64,000 bases of DNA from Trichopria drosophilae (GCA_030407085.1 CM059582.1:23325001-23389000), one strand, 5' to 3'. Positions 36,577 to 50,430 are shown, counted from the first letter of the stretch. The notes: generated by a model from the letters alone, not told the origin. Program-made: numbers and translations.

Positions 36577-37672
36577 TTAACCCTCTTTCACCCAAAATGA
36601 GAGAAGCAGGTACGTCAAATTCAGCTCAGTTTCTGCAGTAGAAAGAATTTTTTTTAATTTTTGGAAGACATTTCCGACTATTTTGAAGTGTGCTCTATCG
36701 ATTCCCGTCGAGAAAATGGCTAAAAACAACCATTTCTGCAAAAAATTTTCCAAGTACAAAAAAATGCCATGTTTGTTAGGTCGTTTTTTTCATTTTTGAC
36801 GGATTATAATCAATGAAATGCACATACAAAAAGTGATCCCGATTGTTCAACATAAATAATAGACTATTACTATATTTTTTAGAAGCAATGGCCAATTCAA
36901 AATGGCCGCAGAACGAAACAAATTTTTTCAAACAAGCGTATGAAATTCTGTGCTGTGTACCGGAGGCCATATTGTATCCGCCATTTTGATCTTGTCAGGT
37001 CAGAATATGTATGATATTCGTAATTGTCTAACATACGTGTTCAACTTTGAAACACATTTATGGAACAACGATTCGTATAAGAGGTACAATTTACATAAGG
37101 TGGTCATTATGGATCCGCCATTTTGAATTTATCAACTTAAAATTATTATAATTTTCGTCGATAACCAGTCAATATTTATATCATCATTTTAAAACTAAAA
37201 GAAAAACTTTCTATGATCTCTATGTCATGGAATTAATAATTCTGAAAAAACATACTTCGTTTCGCGGCCATTTTAAATCGGCCATTTTACATCGGCCATT
37301 GCTTCTAAAAGATATTCTATTAGTATATTATTTATGTTCAACAATCGGGATCACTTTTTATATATGAATTTCATTGATTAAAATCGTTTCGGTGGAGAAA
37401 TAATATAAATAAATTCGTAAAAAATAAAATAAAACTACCTAAAAAACACGGCATTTTTTTTTTTTTAAATTTCTGTAGAAATAGTCGGTTTTTATTCATT
37501 TTCTCGACGGGAATCGATAGAGAACACTTGAAAATAGTCGGAAATGTATTTTCCAAAAATTAAAAAAAATTCTTTCTACTGCAGAAACTGAGATGATGTT
37601 GACGTATCTGCTTCTATCATTTTGAGACGGTGTAAATAATGTAAATAATATAGGAAACTGTTGGAGGGTAAA
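36577..37672. mobile_element. Palindromic piggyBac-like element with ~330-bp arms
   Basis: TTAA-CCCTC on the left (36577-36585), and reverse complement TTTA-CCCTCC on the right. The arms (about 36593-36920 and 37290-37640) are inverted copies sharing CAGTTTCTGCAGTAGAAAGAATTTTTTTT, CTCTATCGATTCCCGTCGAGAAAATG, AAAAAGTGATCCCGATTGTT and GAAGCAATGGCC. The central part holds aatggccg/ggccatttt and ggatccgccattttg modules shared with the family. The right end has ~25 extra bases (tgtaaataatgtaaataatatagg). Frames of 60-64 codons on the minus strand are arm translations, not genes. Confidence 0.7.
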
Positions 37673-37679
37673 TAATAAC

Positions 37680-39640
37680 AATTAACATTTCAGAAAAGGT
37701 GTGAAAAACCATAGAAATTAGTTCGTATGTATATTAAAACACTACTGAGAATCAACTTTTAGTTACTTTTGATTTACTTATTAATTTAAAAAGGAATGGT
37801 ATATTTCTAGAAGATTCGAGACCTTAAATCTTATGTTTACATTGTTTTTCTCGTTTTTGATAAAGAAATTTTCGATATTGTATCTTTTTTCCAGTTTTTT
37901 TCTTTTGCAAGAATTTTTGTATGCTTGTAATCGAAGTCGTCAAACTAGTCATCAGTTTCCATTCAATGTAAAGTTAAACCAGAATGTTATTCACTATTTT
38001 TGGCTAAAATATTCTATTGATGTTCTTTTATTCGATAATCAAGAGGTCTGTAAGTCTGTCCTATGTTAAATTTGCATGGTATTTTGTAAACAACTCCACT
38101 TTGCTTCTCTATAGGTAACGTGTCTTTTCCGGTTTTTCGCAACCTTAGTTTTGTACGGTGTTGAAATTATCCTGAAATTTGGTTTTTTAAAAATATTAGC
38201 TAAGTTTTCAGTTCGCCCTTTAATGTATGGAAGACTAATACTTTTTAGACGTACATTATTATTGTTTGTTATGTTATTGTTGTTTGAATTTAAATGCAGA
38301 CGACGTTTTTTATGAAATGATTAATTAGTGATTGTGGGTAACCGTTTAAAAATAAAAAATATTTTTGGTAAAATTCAACTGAAGAAAGTTTAATTGCACG
38401 GTCAATAAGACCATAAATCATACCTATTTTATGGGACATTCAGTATGTCTAATATGTACCGAAAGTATAACAACGACAAGTGAATTATTTATAAGGTATA
38501 TTAGAAATCATTTTAATATGGCGGTACGACTATTTTAGTTCTTCTATTTATATTCAGTAGTACGACATTCAATGGCTTTCTAAACAAACTTTGAGAGCTT
38601 ATATTCATCACCATTAATATAGGTATATCATACAATATAATAGCAGAAAAGTAGATATCAAAAACTGAACTTATAAATACTAAATAAAAAAAAATATTCG
38701 GTTTTCGAGCTAACAAATGGCACAACTCAGTCGATTGAAATAAATGAAAAACATATTATTTGGATTTAGATATGAAATGACAATAATTTCAATAATTTCG
38801 ACAATATCATTATCATTTTTATTATTATTGATTGAAGTATAATATGCATTTCTTTTTTTTAAACAAGTAGTAAACAAAGTAACACATTCTACTCGGATTA
38901 AATGGAAAAAATAAAGATTTCAATAGATGTTTAATTACTTTATATAAAAATAAAAACATTTTTTGCATATAGGTCGAATGATATTTTGTTATGCAATGTG
39001 CATCAAATGCAAATAAAAACAGTGAAAATAATACGTAAAATCGAATTTTACATACGGAGTGTAAACAAATAATTTTAAAAAGTGTTATTATTTTAAAATA
39101 AATAAATAATTTATACACTACAGTGTGACATCATACAAATTTAAATACAATTCTAGGCGTACTTTCTTCAATTTTCTTACTTTTTATTATTTCGTTTGTT
39201 TTTTTCTCTCCTTCGTTTTCAATATATCTCGTTACTTTTCTTACGATGAAAGGCATTTGTAACAAATTTACTTCAACTTTTCGGCGGTACTGATCTTGAC
39301 GGTACTGACAAATTATGTTTAAGCATGATTAATCTACGCAAAAATCACTGCTCGTAATATATTTTCCGATTGCATTATGAAAACTCGAAGTGATTTATAT
39401 GTTTACACGACTGGAGCTCACCCAAACAAATTTGGACTTGAGCCCTACTTACAAGTAGTACTTACCACATTTGTAATCGGTGCTTATTTTATTGCAAACA
39501 TTATCGCCATTAACTTTTCAATAAATATCGCCGACTAATTTTAAAATAGTCACACAAATATATTGTAAATTTTTAAAAACTTACAGATTCACATAATTAT
39601 GATCAAACCGATACAGGTAGTTCAAGGGGTTTTTCGAAAA
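37680..39640. other. AT-rich DNA, no gene seen
   Basis: Frames at 37833-38069 and 39118-38825 are low-complexity, Phe/Leu/Lys-rich and unsupported. Confidence 0.45.
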
Positions 39641-39648
39641 GACCTAAT

Positions 39649-39800
39649 GGAATCATTTTATGATAGTAAAACGCTCTAATATAGAACGTAGTTAAATTAA
39701 CTATTTGCATAGTACATGGAATAATAAAATTGTACCATTTATTATTTCCGGGTACTTGAATCATGCGTACATAACCTCAAATATCAGCTATAACCTCTCA
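39649..39800. repeat. Relic of the CACAGAG MITE family
   Basis: GGAATCATTTTATGATAGTA...GTTAAATTAACTATTTGCATAGTA...TTATTTCCGGGTACTTGAAT...CATAACCTCAAATATC aligns with the left half of the MITE at 28213 (GGAACCATTTTAGAACAGTA...GTTAAATTAACCATTTCCATAGTA...CTATTTCCAGATACTTAAAT...CATAACCTCAAATCTACC). Neither terminus remains. Confidence 0.6.
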
Positions 39801-39809
39801 TGTTGTTAA

Positions 39810-40970
39810 TTCTACTATTTACATATGTTGGAAATGTTTTTACCATTTCTCATTGCACTGTAAAAAATGCTTAGTTGATTTGACTACTTCTCAACTACTG
39901 AAAGTATGGGTCCTCAACGTAATTATCGGTTATAGTTACAACATAAAGGAGATAAATCAATAAAAACTATAAAATATTTATAAAAATATAAATAAATTAT
40001 CTAAAAAGTCTAAACTCTCTTCGCCTTTCTAATAATTGTTGAAACGCATATTATGATTTCCTATCTTTGTTATTTATGTAATTAAATTATTTAATTCCTG
40101 ATCTTTCTATATGTACTTTTAATTTATTTGAGTAAATTGCTGATTGTTAAATCAGGTGCACAACATATATTAATTATAAAAAGTTTGATAGGTCTTGGCA
40201 CTTATAATAATGTCGCCGTGAAAGCCAGAGCGACAAATCTGTTAAGGGATGAGTGCACAAATTTCATCACAAGACTTATATAGCTTATAAATATAATATA
40301 TCACATTTTCGATGGCAATAAATCTCAAACATTCACGTATACAAATCTAATGAAGTGTAAGCTCCATTCGTGTCAATGAAACTTGGTGTGTGTTTTTTGA
40401 GAACAGTTTTTTTATATACTTAGACCTATTTTCTAAAATATTTGCACCATATTTGAATGACATGTCATTGTACATTATCAGGAAAGTTATGTTATAAATA
40501 AAAGTTGTACAGATCTTGATATTCTGTGCATATATAAACTGTCGTTTCTTATTATTTTATTATATGCATTATTTAATTGTTTGATTAAAAACTATATAAA
40601 TTAAACTTTACAAATTAAGACAGTATAATTTATATAATTAATTGTATTAACACATACAAACGTACATCTTGCCATTTTAAATAGAATTTTTCATTTATTT
40701 TTATAAGGATAATGTTTTTATAACAACTACATATAACCTTACATTCATGGTTAAGACATCGGTTAATACGTTAATTTATCATCCCTGAGTTGATGACCAT
40801 ATCATTTACTAAGGAAAAGTTATCTCTATTGCCAGTTTAATAAGGATTCCTTGTTATTTCAAGAATTTTCTATACTGGTCAGAACACCGAGTTTATGAAT
40901 TGAGTACGCAGCGATCCTTGTTATTTTAGAAAGGATCGAGTTAATAAGGGGAAATTAGTTGTTCCGCTGC
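39810..40970. other. AT-rich DNA, no gene seen
   Basis: No supported frame or repeat. Confidence 0.45.
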
Positions 40971-41059
40971 GTTTAATTTTTTTTAGTGTATCATTCACTC
41001 TCTAAATTCCTTGGAGTAAGAATTCACTCTTTGGTTAGTAAAAATAGAGCAACTCTCGT

Positions 41060-41112
41060 GAAAGAGTGAAATTTCACTCTTTCCCTCCGAGTCGTGGAGT
41101 TGACAACTCCAC
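41060..41112. repeat. Pair of near-perfect palindromes
   Basis: GAAAGAGTGAAATTTCACTCTTTC (41060-41083) is a perfect 24-bp palindrome. GTGGAGTTG-A-CAACTCCAC (41094-41112) is a 19-base palindrome with a single central base. They sit in a ~450-base block with recurring (C)ACTC/GAGT motifs (41000-41420), possibly a decayed inverted-repeat element. Its ends are not defined. Confidence 0.65.
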
Positions 41113-42119
41113 AATTTTGTAATTTTGAGAACAGATTTGTAATCAACTCAAAAACATTGGAGTACAAAATTTGAATTTATATCTTTTATTTTTCAAGAAA
41201 TTGAATTTATTTTAAAAAAAAACGTAATTTTTTGAAATTATTTTATTTACATTACTAATATTATTAACAAAAAAACAATATTATGCTGTATGTTATTAGT
41301 TAAGGTCTTAGAATGCTTCATGAATCATGATTGTTGATTGTTATATTCAAATGGACGAAAAAAACCCGAGACTCTCTTTCTTTTTCGGAGTCATATAATA
41401 CTCTGTTTTTCGGTATAATTTTTCCTTTTCCCACTCAAGCTGTATTGATTAGAAAAGATGAAAGTTACATTGAAAATAGAAATATGTTCAATACCATATA
41501 ATTTTATATGTTTACATTTACAACAAATGCATCGTCTCAAAAATAAAAAACGGAACTTTAGCGGACGTCGTATACCTGCAGAAGTAGAAAACCCATGTCT
41601 AGTATACGTGTCTTTAATTTTAATTTTTTAATTTTCTGGAAATAGAATTTTAAATCCGCGGAATAACTCACGTATGGAATAAAATTAATGCCTATTAACA
41701 TGTTACATGAGAATACATATTCTATTTTTTATACAAGATCACAGTCGTTTGAAAATCACCCGTATACAATTTGGTAAATTCTTACATTATTTATATATTT
41801 CGAATATATTAAATTATATTTTTCCATGTTTATTATAACACATTTTCAATATTTTTCATTTACTGAAGTCTGGCCAAACTACCCTACTTTCACTGAAACG
41901 GCAAACACCTGGCACCATGCATACTAATGGGTGACGTGAACGGAATTCGTCTGTGACTTAAATAAGTTTCCCGACTTATGGCTGATCCTCGAAATGATGG
42001 TCAATATTCTGTTACAAAAAATGTATATCTGGACATTTAGAAATGTTTTTCGATAGTAATATTGCGTATAAAAATGCCAGGAGAACTTTCGTAACTAAAT
42101 ATCGGGATAATTTTATAAT

Positions 42120-42196
42120 TTTATTATTTTTATTATTTTTTTTTTGTATTAAGGACAGAAATGTCCGTTTATAAATAAATAAATAAATAAATAATT
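42120..42196 (+). repeat. Probable 3' end of a non-LTR retroelement
   Basis: A T-rich stretch is followed by GGACA-GAAA-TGTCC (42153-42166), a 5-bp stem closed by a GAAA (GNRA) tetraloop, and then a (TAAA)n tail at about 42171-42192. A hairpin just before a short-unit tail is how several LINE families end, and it is the recognition site of their reverse transcriptase. Upstream sequence back to about 41880 has no readable protein, so only the 3' end may be preserved. Confidence 0.45.
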
Positions 42197-42199
42197 TAA

Positions 42200-45100
42200 C
42201 TAAAATATGTTAGTAAACGAACGAGTATTCAGGAATAACCGACGTTCCACAGGCTCGAAATTTCTGAGCAAGCGCGGCATTGCGTCAACACTAGTTTAAT
42301 GATTAAAATTTCTAGATATTGAATATCGTAAATTTTAATTTAAATTTAATCAATTTTGACAGTGATGTTAATTCTGCCATTTTGAATTTTAGAAAACCGA
42401 AAACCTTTTTAAATGCATCGACCTTTAAAATCCCTAGTAAATTTAGTTTTAATTGTGTTTATTGTCTTTTGTAGTTTTCTTTTATATCGATAACCATACT
42501 TAATCTACAATTTTTTAAAAACGAAAACGACAATGGTACAATGATGAACCATTACAACGAAACGATTACTATTAGTAATAAAAACTGTACTTAAAGAAAT
42601 CGACGTTTAGAGTGGACATTTTCATTTTTCTAACGTACTCTCTCAATGAAACTCATTTCGCTCATTTCAAAATTAAGAGAATGGTAGTGGATAAAATGTC
42701 TATATTTATTATCTAATGGGGAATAACGTTTGCAGGTATTTTGAAAAATTACCATACACATCATCGATCTCATTTGTTAAACTATGTTTTTATACAATTT
42801 TTACCATATTTTGGAAGTTTATGGAGGCTGAGTATAATATTTGTCATTCTTTTTATTTGACCTGTTACTGGAAGTTTTGAAATATCTTGTACCTTAATTT
42901 TTTTGAGCCGGCATAGCTTGATAAACGATGATATAAATCGTTGTGTAAGCATTTAGCGATATATGAGACTTGACAAACGGCTCGAGGAAAATCTCAAACC
43001 TTCTTTGACGGTAAAAAAATGATCAAAGATACGTTTTAGGTACATAACGCGACGAAACATACTACCATCGAGAATAAAGGATTATCAGTTAACAAAAACT
43101 TGTCAACAATAATAGAGAGTTTATTATTAAATATGAATACAGACTGCATTAGTAATAGATTCCTTGTGATGGTTTTAGAGTTGGTATGTAAATATCGCAT
43201 ATATATATTTGAAGCTTTTTAATTTATATTCATTTAGACATTAAGAAACAGGTAAAAGGATACATAACTCAATATACCTGAGTACTAAATATCTTATACA
43301 AACACTAAAATATAATTAAAGTAACTGACTCAGTCTGATAAAGAGTAATTTTGAACCTTCGGAGTATTCTCCGTAGTCAATCATTAATACCGATCAATAA
43401 AGGGAGTATGTAAGTTATTTACTTCTTTAGAAAAAGAATTAACTTCGGATTCAATAAATACAGCTACGTGCGTTCCTTTATGTTAAAGAGCACTAAATTG
43501 TGTTTAAAATAAACAAAAAATCTTTCCCGTAGGATAAAAATTAAAGAAATTATGGTCAGTTATACTTTGGGCATAGAAGACCCCTGAAGTCTATGTCTCT
43601 CCGTGCAATTCCGGGGCCTTCTTTTTCGACATCTCTTTTTAAAGTCATTTTTATTACATTAAATCTTTTCATCCCATGTTTTTTTCAATATCCCCGCTTT
43701 CTCCACAAGTTATAATATTTTTCTGTGATTTTTTGAACTTCCTCTTGATTGACCAAAAGTGTTAAAATAAAAATTAAACATTTTAAAACAATTTTTCACT
43801 ATGATAGTCAACGTATAATTAAAAATAAATATTTCTACAAGAAACCCATGAAAAAATCTACAAAATCTCTATTTACAAACTTTTTTTTTCGGACTGCCCC
43901 TAGCGAAAAATTAACCAAATAACACAATATTGAAAATTCGAAAAAATTGAAAAATACTCTTAACATTTTTTATGGAGTAATACAATTTTTTTGTATACGC
44001 TAAAAGTCAACATTTATGTACTCCATAGATAATTTGTGATGAATATCACAATTATAATTATAATACGTCTAAAAAAGTGGCTCTTTTTACATAGACTACC
44101 CCATATATTTCTGTGAATACTTCGAGTTTTTCTAGATCTTCTTTACGATTTCTAATTTTTAATTTGTGAAAATTAAAATACTTCTTATACTGTGATTTAT
44201 AAAGTTTTATATTTTAACTTAGAAAACTCGAATTGAATGCAAAACAATATTTTGAAACAAAATAAAATTACATTTGAACTGATATAAATGTTCGTGCCGC
44301 GGAAAATGCAATTGTTTCCGAACTGCCTTCGGGAATATTTACCTTAAATTTGAAACCACATATTCGATAACAAAGACGGCGATATTTGTCTGGTCTAAAA
44401 TTAGTTACATTTACCGGGGTGCATATAAAAATACTGGCATGAAGAAAAACTAATTTTGCTTTTAACTTTACGAAATAACGGTTTGCTAAAAATGCAATAA
44501 AATAAATCATGCTGATTATACTATAAAACGGTTGGAATAACTTGCTGAATTTAATACAGAGTTAAGATATTTTAATCCTTTGAAGTATACTTTAAATTAC
44601 TTGAAATGAATCATTAGCATCGCCCCAATTAGGAGTAGATAATTAATCCAACGGAATGATATTTGGTTTATATAGATTCAAAATTCTTCTTTATATAGGC
44701 GATTGACTTCGAGTTCTCAAGATCGATTTTTACTCCTTTTGGAATTTCACTGCAACAAATTTAGCGGATAACATAAAAAAAGTACTTTGTAGTGGTATTT
44801 CTAAATAATTATTTAAGACAGAAACAGAATATTATTTCTTTTAGTGAAATTATTATGTCTTAAGGAAATATTTGTAGGTGAGTCATCACGTAGCTTACTG
44901 TAGACGGAAACGAATTACAATAATTAATTAACATGAAGTAAGTAAGTGTTTCCATTAAAGTTTCCTTAGTCTCAGATAATATTTTATAATAATTGGCAAA
45001 CATTAGTTAATTAATAATTTCTAAAGTGATATGATAGAATTCCTAGTTTCTTGTTTCTAAATTTCTTGAAGTTACACTCTTAAATTCGCGTTTACATTAA

Positions 45101-48100
45101 AGGGGCTCCATTTTCTGACAATTTATTTAGAGACTAATCATGGAAAAAGTAGTCAAGGATACATGTAGTCAGTTTTTAGAAAATTGATCACCTTAGTATT
45201 AATGATTATCGTTTTAAAAACTCAATTCTTATTTATACATTGTACGAAAGCATGTAATAAAATAAAAGTAATTACAATATACCATATAACTAAAAAAATA
45301 TGTTAACACTCGGTATACGTATAGTAATAAGAATAATAAATGCAAGCTTGATTTGTCTTGAAAAACTAAGATTTGTTTAGTAAAGAAAAGACAAAATTTT
45401 CCACATATTTGTTGCAAATTCTACTTTGGGAATAAAATCATGAGTTATTTTGAAAATTTTTAGAAAAGTTATAATTTGACTAGTGCTTGAACATATTTAT
45501 GTAAATCAAAAGGATGACAATTCTCACAGCAATCGATAGTAAACGCTACCAAGTTTTGCTCACAAATTTTCATCGAATCGTGATCACTAATTGACAATTA
45601 TACTTCAAGACTGTAGTTGAAACTTCTTGGAAACACTAACGATATTAGGACATCTGCAGAAGTAATCCAACCATGAATGACCATCTTGTAAACACTATTC
45701 TAGGGAAGGCAACTATATAGTCAATCATCCTAAGGCTACTTGCAAACTTGTAAGGTAATATGTTAATAGAACCCTTTACAAAAATGTTGATCTTCAAAGA
45801 TCTAGTGAAAAATTATTTTTAACATAAACAGCAGTAACTAACTTTTCTTCAGTTTTTTAGTTTAGTTTAATGACATGGAATAGCATATTATAATCAGTTA
45901 GTTTTGTAACAGAATCGTGACTAATACAGACGCCGGAAAGAAAAGCAGATAACAATTTTTAATTAATTTATCAATAAAAAAAATCATTAATTTTATATAA
46001 ATTCAGAAAGATTTACTTTTTCTGCACAGCAGGTAAAAGTATAATATAAATAATATTACAAGGCTCAAGTTCAGATTTTTAATAAACGTGCACAAAGTTA
46101 CAGAAATAGTTAATTATTTAATGAAGATTAATTTATGCCTTTTGGTCATTTCTTGAGATATTTTAGGAACAACGCTGAAAAGATAATGTTCTAATATTCT
46201 TGACTTGAGAGAAATCATACAGAAATACGCAGATGCTTGCTAAAACATAAATGCTAGGTATCGTTATCATTTCTAAACATGCAACGATCATTAAAGGAAG
46301 GATCAATACTTGACAATTGCCAATTTGTACAAATATCTCTTTGTAATGATTAAAAGTCATGTTACTTATTAATTTTTGGAATAATATATCAAGACACATA
46401 ATGAGGTATGGACATGCAATATCATGATCCATACATGGCCTGACACAAAGTTTACCCTCGTACATCATTTTAAAGCCACGGCATTTCGTGTAAATCATAC
46501 CTTTTCAAGATTCTCCGGTAAGTAATTTATCACTTAGAAATATGAAAATAATCAACTTTTATGATTGTACATAAAAGGAATGCGATGCGTTTCGCCAACA
46601 TCGGAAAGTATTGTGCAATGTGGGAGTAAAATTGAATTTATATGATGGGGAAAACGCCTACTCTGATTATAATATGTTTCAATACAGGACGGAAAATGGC
46701 GTTAATGAGTAAAAATGGAAAGTTAGAACCAATTGCATGACGTGAAAGCAAGGAGAACAAATTTATACTTTAGGTATGTTTAGTTGTACTTTATTTTAAT
46801 ATCATTTTATATTAAAAGACAAATTTAATAAAACTGAGATTCTTCATAACCAAGAAAGGAAAATTATATAGAAAAGATGTTTTAATGTTCTTAGGATCTC
46901 AAATTTATATTACATTCTTACGTCTTTGAAATCTGACGCAAGTTCCCAATCTACAATACTATTTGGTCCGTTTCTAAATAAGATATCATCTTAGTGATGT
47001 AATTTATAAAAACCGAAATTTTTCTGAAAAGAAATATAAATTAATTTCGGTTGATCGTTTAGCAAATTTTCGAAAATTTTGTTTCCTACTTTAGTGGTAA
47101 GTTAACTTCGATTCATTTTCTTAATACTTTTCTGTTTAAACTTCTATAATTCAATTTTGTTACATAGTTAAATTCATGTTATAGATGACTTGCATATATC
47201 TAAAAAACAATTTGCAGAATATTCTTTTTTTTTAATTTACTTGGTTTCGGATTACAGCCAAACAACGCGACGTTTTGAATATTTGTTTAAATATTTGTAA
47301 ATATTCCCGTGATTTTTTTTTAATAATTATTGTATTATCGGAAAACTCGTATTTTAGCTCTTTCTTATCCTGAAAATTTTAAATGAAATTTTAATGAAAT
47401 ATGCAACTCTTCTCAGCTTTCAGTTGTTAATTTTTGATATTCTGAAAGGTTTGAGTAAATTATGGTATTAAACAAATTTTGAACTTAAATTTCCTTTTAT
47501 GAGTTTAGACAATAATTTGTTTCTCACTACCATTTTGTAATTCAATTTCATTTCTCGTTTGTATTAAAATGTTTCTATTGGCTTAATTAATTTTGTAACT
47601 CAATTGAGTTGGACAAATGATTTAATTTATTTTGATATCCGACTAGTAACGTAACTTAATTTAAGTCCCCAGCTGTTATCAGATAATTTTACGACTTATT
47701 AAATCGGCAGGTTGAGGTTTTTCGAAAAAAAAACATATGTTTCATCGTCGAGAAAAGTAAATTCTAAAATACTTATTCAATACTGGAAATTAATATCTCA
47801 TTTCAGTCATTCTTATTAGTGTCGAAAACTAGGGATTTCGGTAAGCACCTTGGTTATGGATTCATGTTCTGCACCTGCTATTAAGGGGAAGACTTCTTTC
47901 CGTGCATGATCGATTTCAATACCATATAGTTAATTTTTATCAATAATATATTAATTCTGTAGGTATTTATTAAGTTTGATAGTTGATTGGATTAATTATC
48001 ATAGCTGTTTCTAAAAATCATAGATTTTTATTTTTTGCTCTATAAATAATAATCATCTTGAACATTTTTGGAATGTTATGCAATGTTAAATTAAAGATTT

Positions 48101-49610
48101 TATTTCAAGCAACAAACTTTAGAATATGCAGAAACTCTCAGCTAATATATAGCATACATTTCTGTATGGAAATTCACTTATTTCATAGTGTATATTTATT
48201 AACAAAATTATAAGAAAATCAAATAAAAACAAAGCAAAATTTCAAAATATCAGCTTTGATAATGAAGAGAGTGGAATCGACAAATGTTGTGTTATGCCTC
48301 TTGTATAAAAAAATGTGTCCAGCCTTTTTCATGACTATTTGCTAATCAGAATTATAACTGACTATTAAGTAAAGGGCTCTATGCAAATGCAATGATACTT
48401 TCAGTGATAATTCCAAACATTGATTTAAATTTCGAAATCTCCGCATTTTTTCAAAATGAATTTTTCAGATTAATTTCCATTTATTATTTAACACTTTATC
48501 TAATTAAAACTCGGGTTAATTATCCGTACATTAACGATTAACAACGTACGTACTTGCTTTTCATGATATTTTAGTAATCAAACAGATTATTACTTTTAAA
48601 TTATGCTTAAGTTTAAGCGAAACATATATTCTTTAGTAATGTTTCGTTGAGATTACAAACATTATCGGTTGCAGACAGAGGTACAGCTTCTGATCTATAA
48701 GCAGCATTTCCAAAATTGATAATGTGCTATGAAAACTAAAGAAGTTCATATTTAGAAATATTAACCGATTTAGTAGAATTTTTATTTTATTCCATAAAAT
48801 GGATGATTTTATTGCAGGCGTTAAGTATTTTCAAGGGGGAAGCAGCTTCCAAATCTCTTATTCAGAAAGAGGAATTAAGCTAAAATACATTTTATTGATT
48901 GTTAGTTCAGGATTATCTGTTTTTAAAATGGTCTTTCGAATCCAGTAGAGACGTACAAATATTTTTATATGGTATATGAATTTATATTGATTTGAAATTG
49001 TAACGTATCCTCTGTCTAATTTAAATTAGAATTCCCTTCATATATGCCAAAAATTGTCCTTTTCATAAAAGGTTAAACAATTTAAATTATTTAACGACTG
49101 GGATACTTAGAATGCACTAATCACGTCGAATCTAAAACATACGTCATAGATATTCTAATTTCATTCATATTGAATTCATGTTGCATCGGTGCGTTCAATT
49201 GGAGTTCTAATGAATCATACTAGACCAGCGATTTTACGGTATTCAGATTTTAGTTAGTTTCACATTGTACGTGACTTTACTCCATGAAGAGGTAACTTCT
49301 AATTAAAGAAAACCAATGTCACTTTTAAATGATTCTGAGATCCATTAGGTAACTATAATATAGAAAATCACTACTTCGAACTAGAAAATTGAAGGTGAGG
49401 TATATCGGAAAAGTGTCTCATTTCACCTTTCCGCAGATCGCTTCGTATTCCTGATAGGGTAAATTTAATTTTTTTATATACTTACTGTAAAGAGGAATAC
49501 TTAAATTAATACAAATAATGCGATTAAAAGTGAGATGTAATGTGAATAAGACTATTTGGATGAGAATAAACTTTTGCACTATATATTGGCTGAGATATAT
49601 ATATATATAT
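42200..49610. other. AT-rich DNA with a few unexplained frames
   Basis: The 80-codon minus frame 44510-44268 (ending IPEGSSETIAFSAARTFI) and the 111-codon minus frame 46498-46163 stand out by length. Neither has a recognised domain, and an in-frame TGA lies three codons upstream of the second. A less AT-rich patch at 43570-43630 (gaagacccctgaagtctatgtctctccgtgc) is unexplained. A gccattttg phrase near 42375 may be repeat debris. Confidence 0.35.
46163..46498 (-). CDS. Uncertain 111-codon open frame
   Basis: This is the longest frame outside recognised repeats and the CpG island. It begins MIYTKCRGFKMMYEGKLCVR, has a Cys-x3-Cys-x7-Cys cluster at residues 18-30, and has a hydrophobic stretch at about residues 70-93 (LILPLMIVACLEMI, SIYVLASICVFLY) that could span a membrane. 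There is no recognised family, no convincing acceptor site upstream, and an in-frame TGA three codons before the ATG. In DNA this AT-rich a 111-codon frame is uncommon but not improbable across 64 kb and six frames. It could be an exon, a short gene or chance. Confidence 0.15.
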   Translation of the reverse strand: MIYTKCRGFKMMYEGKLCVRPCMDHDIACPYLIMCLDILFQKLISNMTFNHYKEIFVQIGNCQVLILPLMIVACLEMITIPSIYVLASICVFLYDFSQVKNIRTLSFQRCS

Positions 49611-49611
49611 A

Positions 49612-50400
49612 CAGGGTGTCCGAAAAGTATGGAAACACTCAAATATCTCGGAAAATCGACATCGAATCGTAAAAGTAAAAATACACGTATTCAATGGTTT
49701 CAAGAGAGCTATCCAGTGACACCTAACACAACCCCCCACCCCCACCCGCTGGGGGTGATAGAGGGGGTAACTTAAAAATTTTAAATGGGAACCCCCAATT
49801 TTTATTGCAGATTTTGCTTCCTCAGAAAAAGTTACGTAAATTTTGCCTACCATTATAATTGTTTTTGTTGACAGATGGCGCTGTAATCAACGAAATTAAA
49901 AAATTATTCTAAAAAGTTTTAAAAATCTCGCGAAAAACACAACGGATCAAAAAAGTAAAAACACACGTATTTAATGGTTTCAAGAGAGCTATCCAGTGAC
50001 ACCTAACACGACCCCCACCCCCACAGGCTGGGGGTGATGGAGGGGGAAACTTAAAAATTTTAAATGGGAACTCCCAAATTTTATTGCAGATTTCTCTTCT
50101 TCAGAAAAAGTTACGTAAATTTTACCTATTATAATTATTTTTGTTAACAGATGGAGCTGCAATCAGCGAACCACGTACCTGGAATAGCGGACCACGTTTC
50201 CAAAATTTTAAATGACGTCTTTTGCCTTTAAATATTTCAAAGTTCACCGATTCTTACCGCGAGGAGGTAGACGATTTTGAGAATCTTTTTTTTTTATTTT
50301 TGTATATTTTTTTTTTGTTTTTACCTTTTATTTGTTTTTTTTTTATTTTTTTAATTTTTTTTCTATTTTAAAGTTTAAATTTTCCTTCGCTTCTATTTTC
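49612..50400. repeat. Left terminal inverted repeat of the mariner element
   Basis: Two ~280-bp subrepeats: the conserved ttacgtaaattttgcctac / ttacgtaaattttacctat phrase recurs at 49832 and 50112. An inner section follows (gtcttttgcctttaaatatttc, gaggaggtagacgattttgagaatc) and a T-rich tract. The inner part matches the right TIR less well than the outer part and lacks a ~30-base segment present on the right. Minus and plus frames of 60-109 codons here are shadows repeated in each copy. Confidence 0.85.
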
Positions 50401-50430
50401 TTTACTGGATTTTTAACATGTCTATGCCCA

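Noticed and set aside
38825..39118. 97-codon minus frame
   Set aside because: Phe/Tyr/Lys-rich low-complexity translation of AT-rich DNA without splice or domain support.
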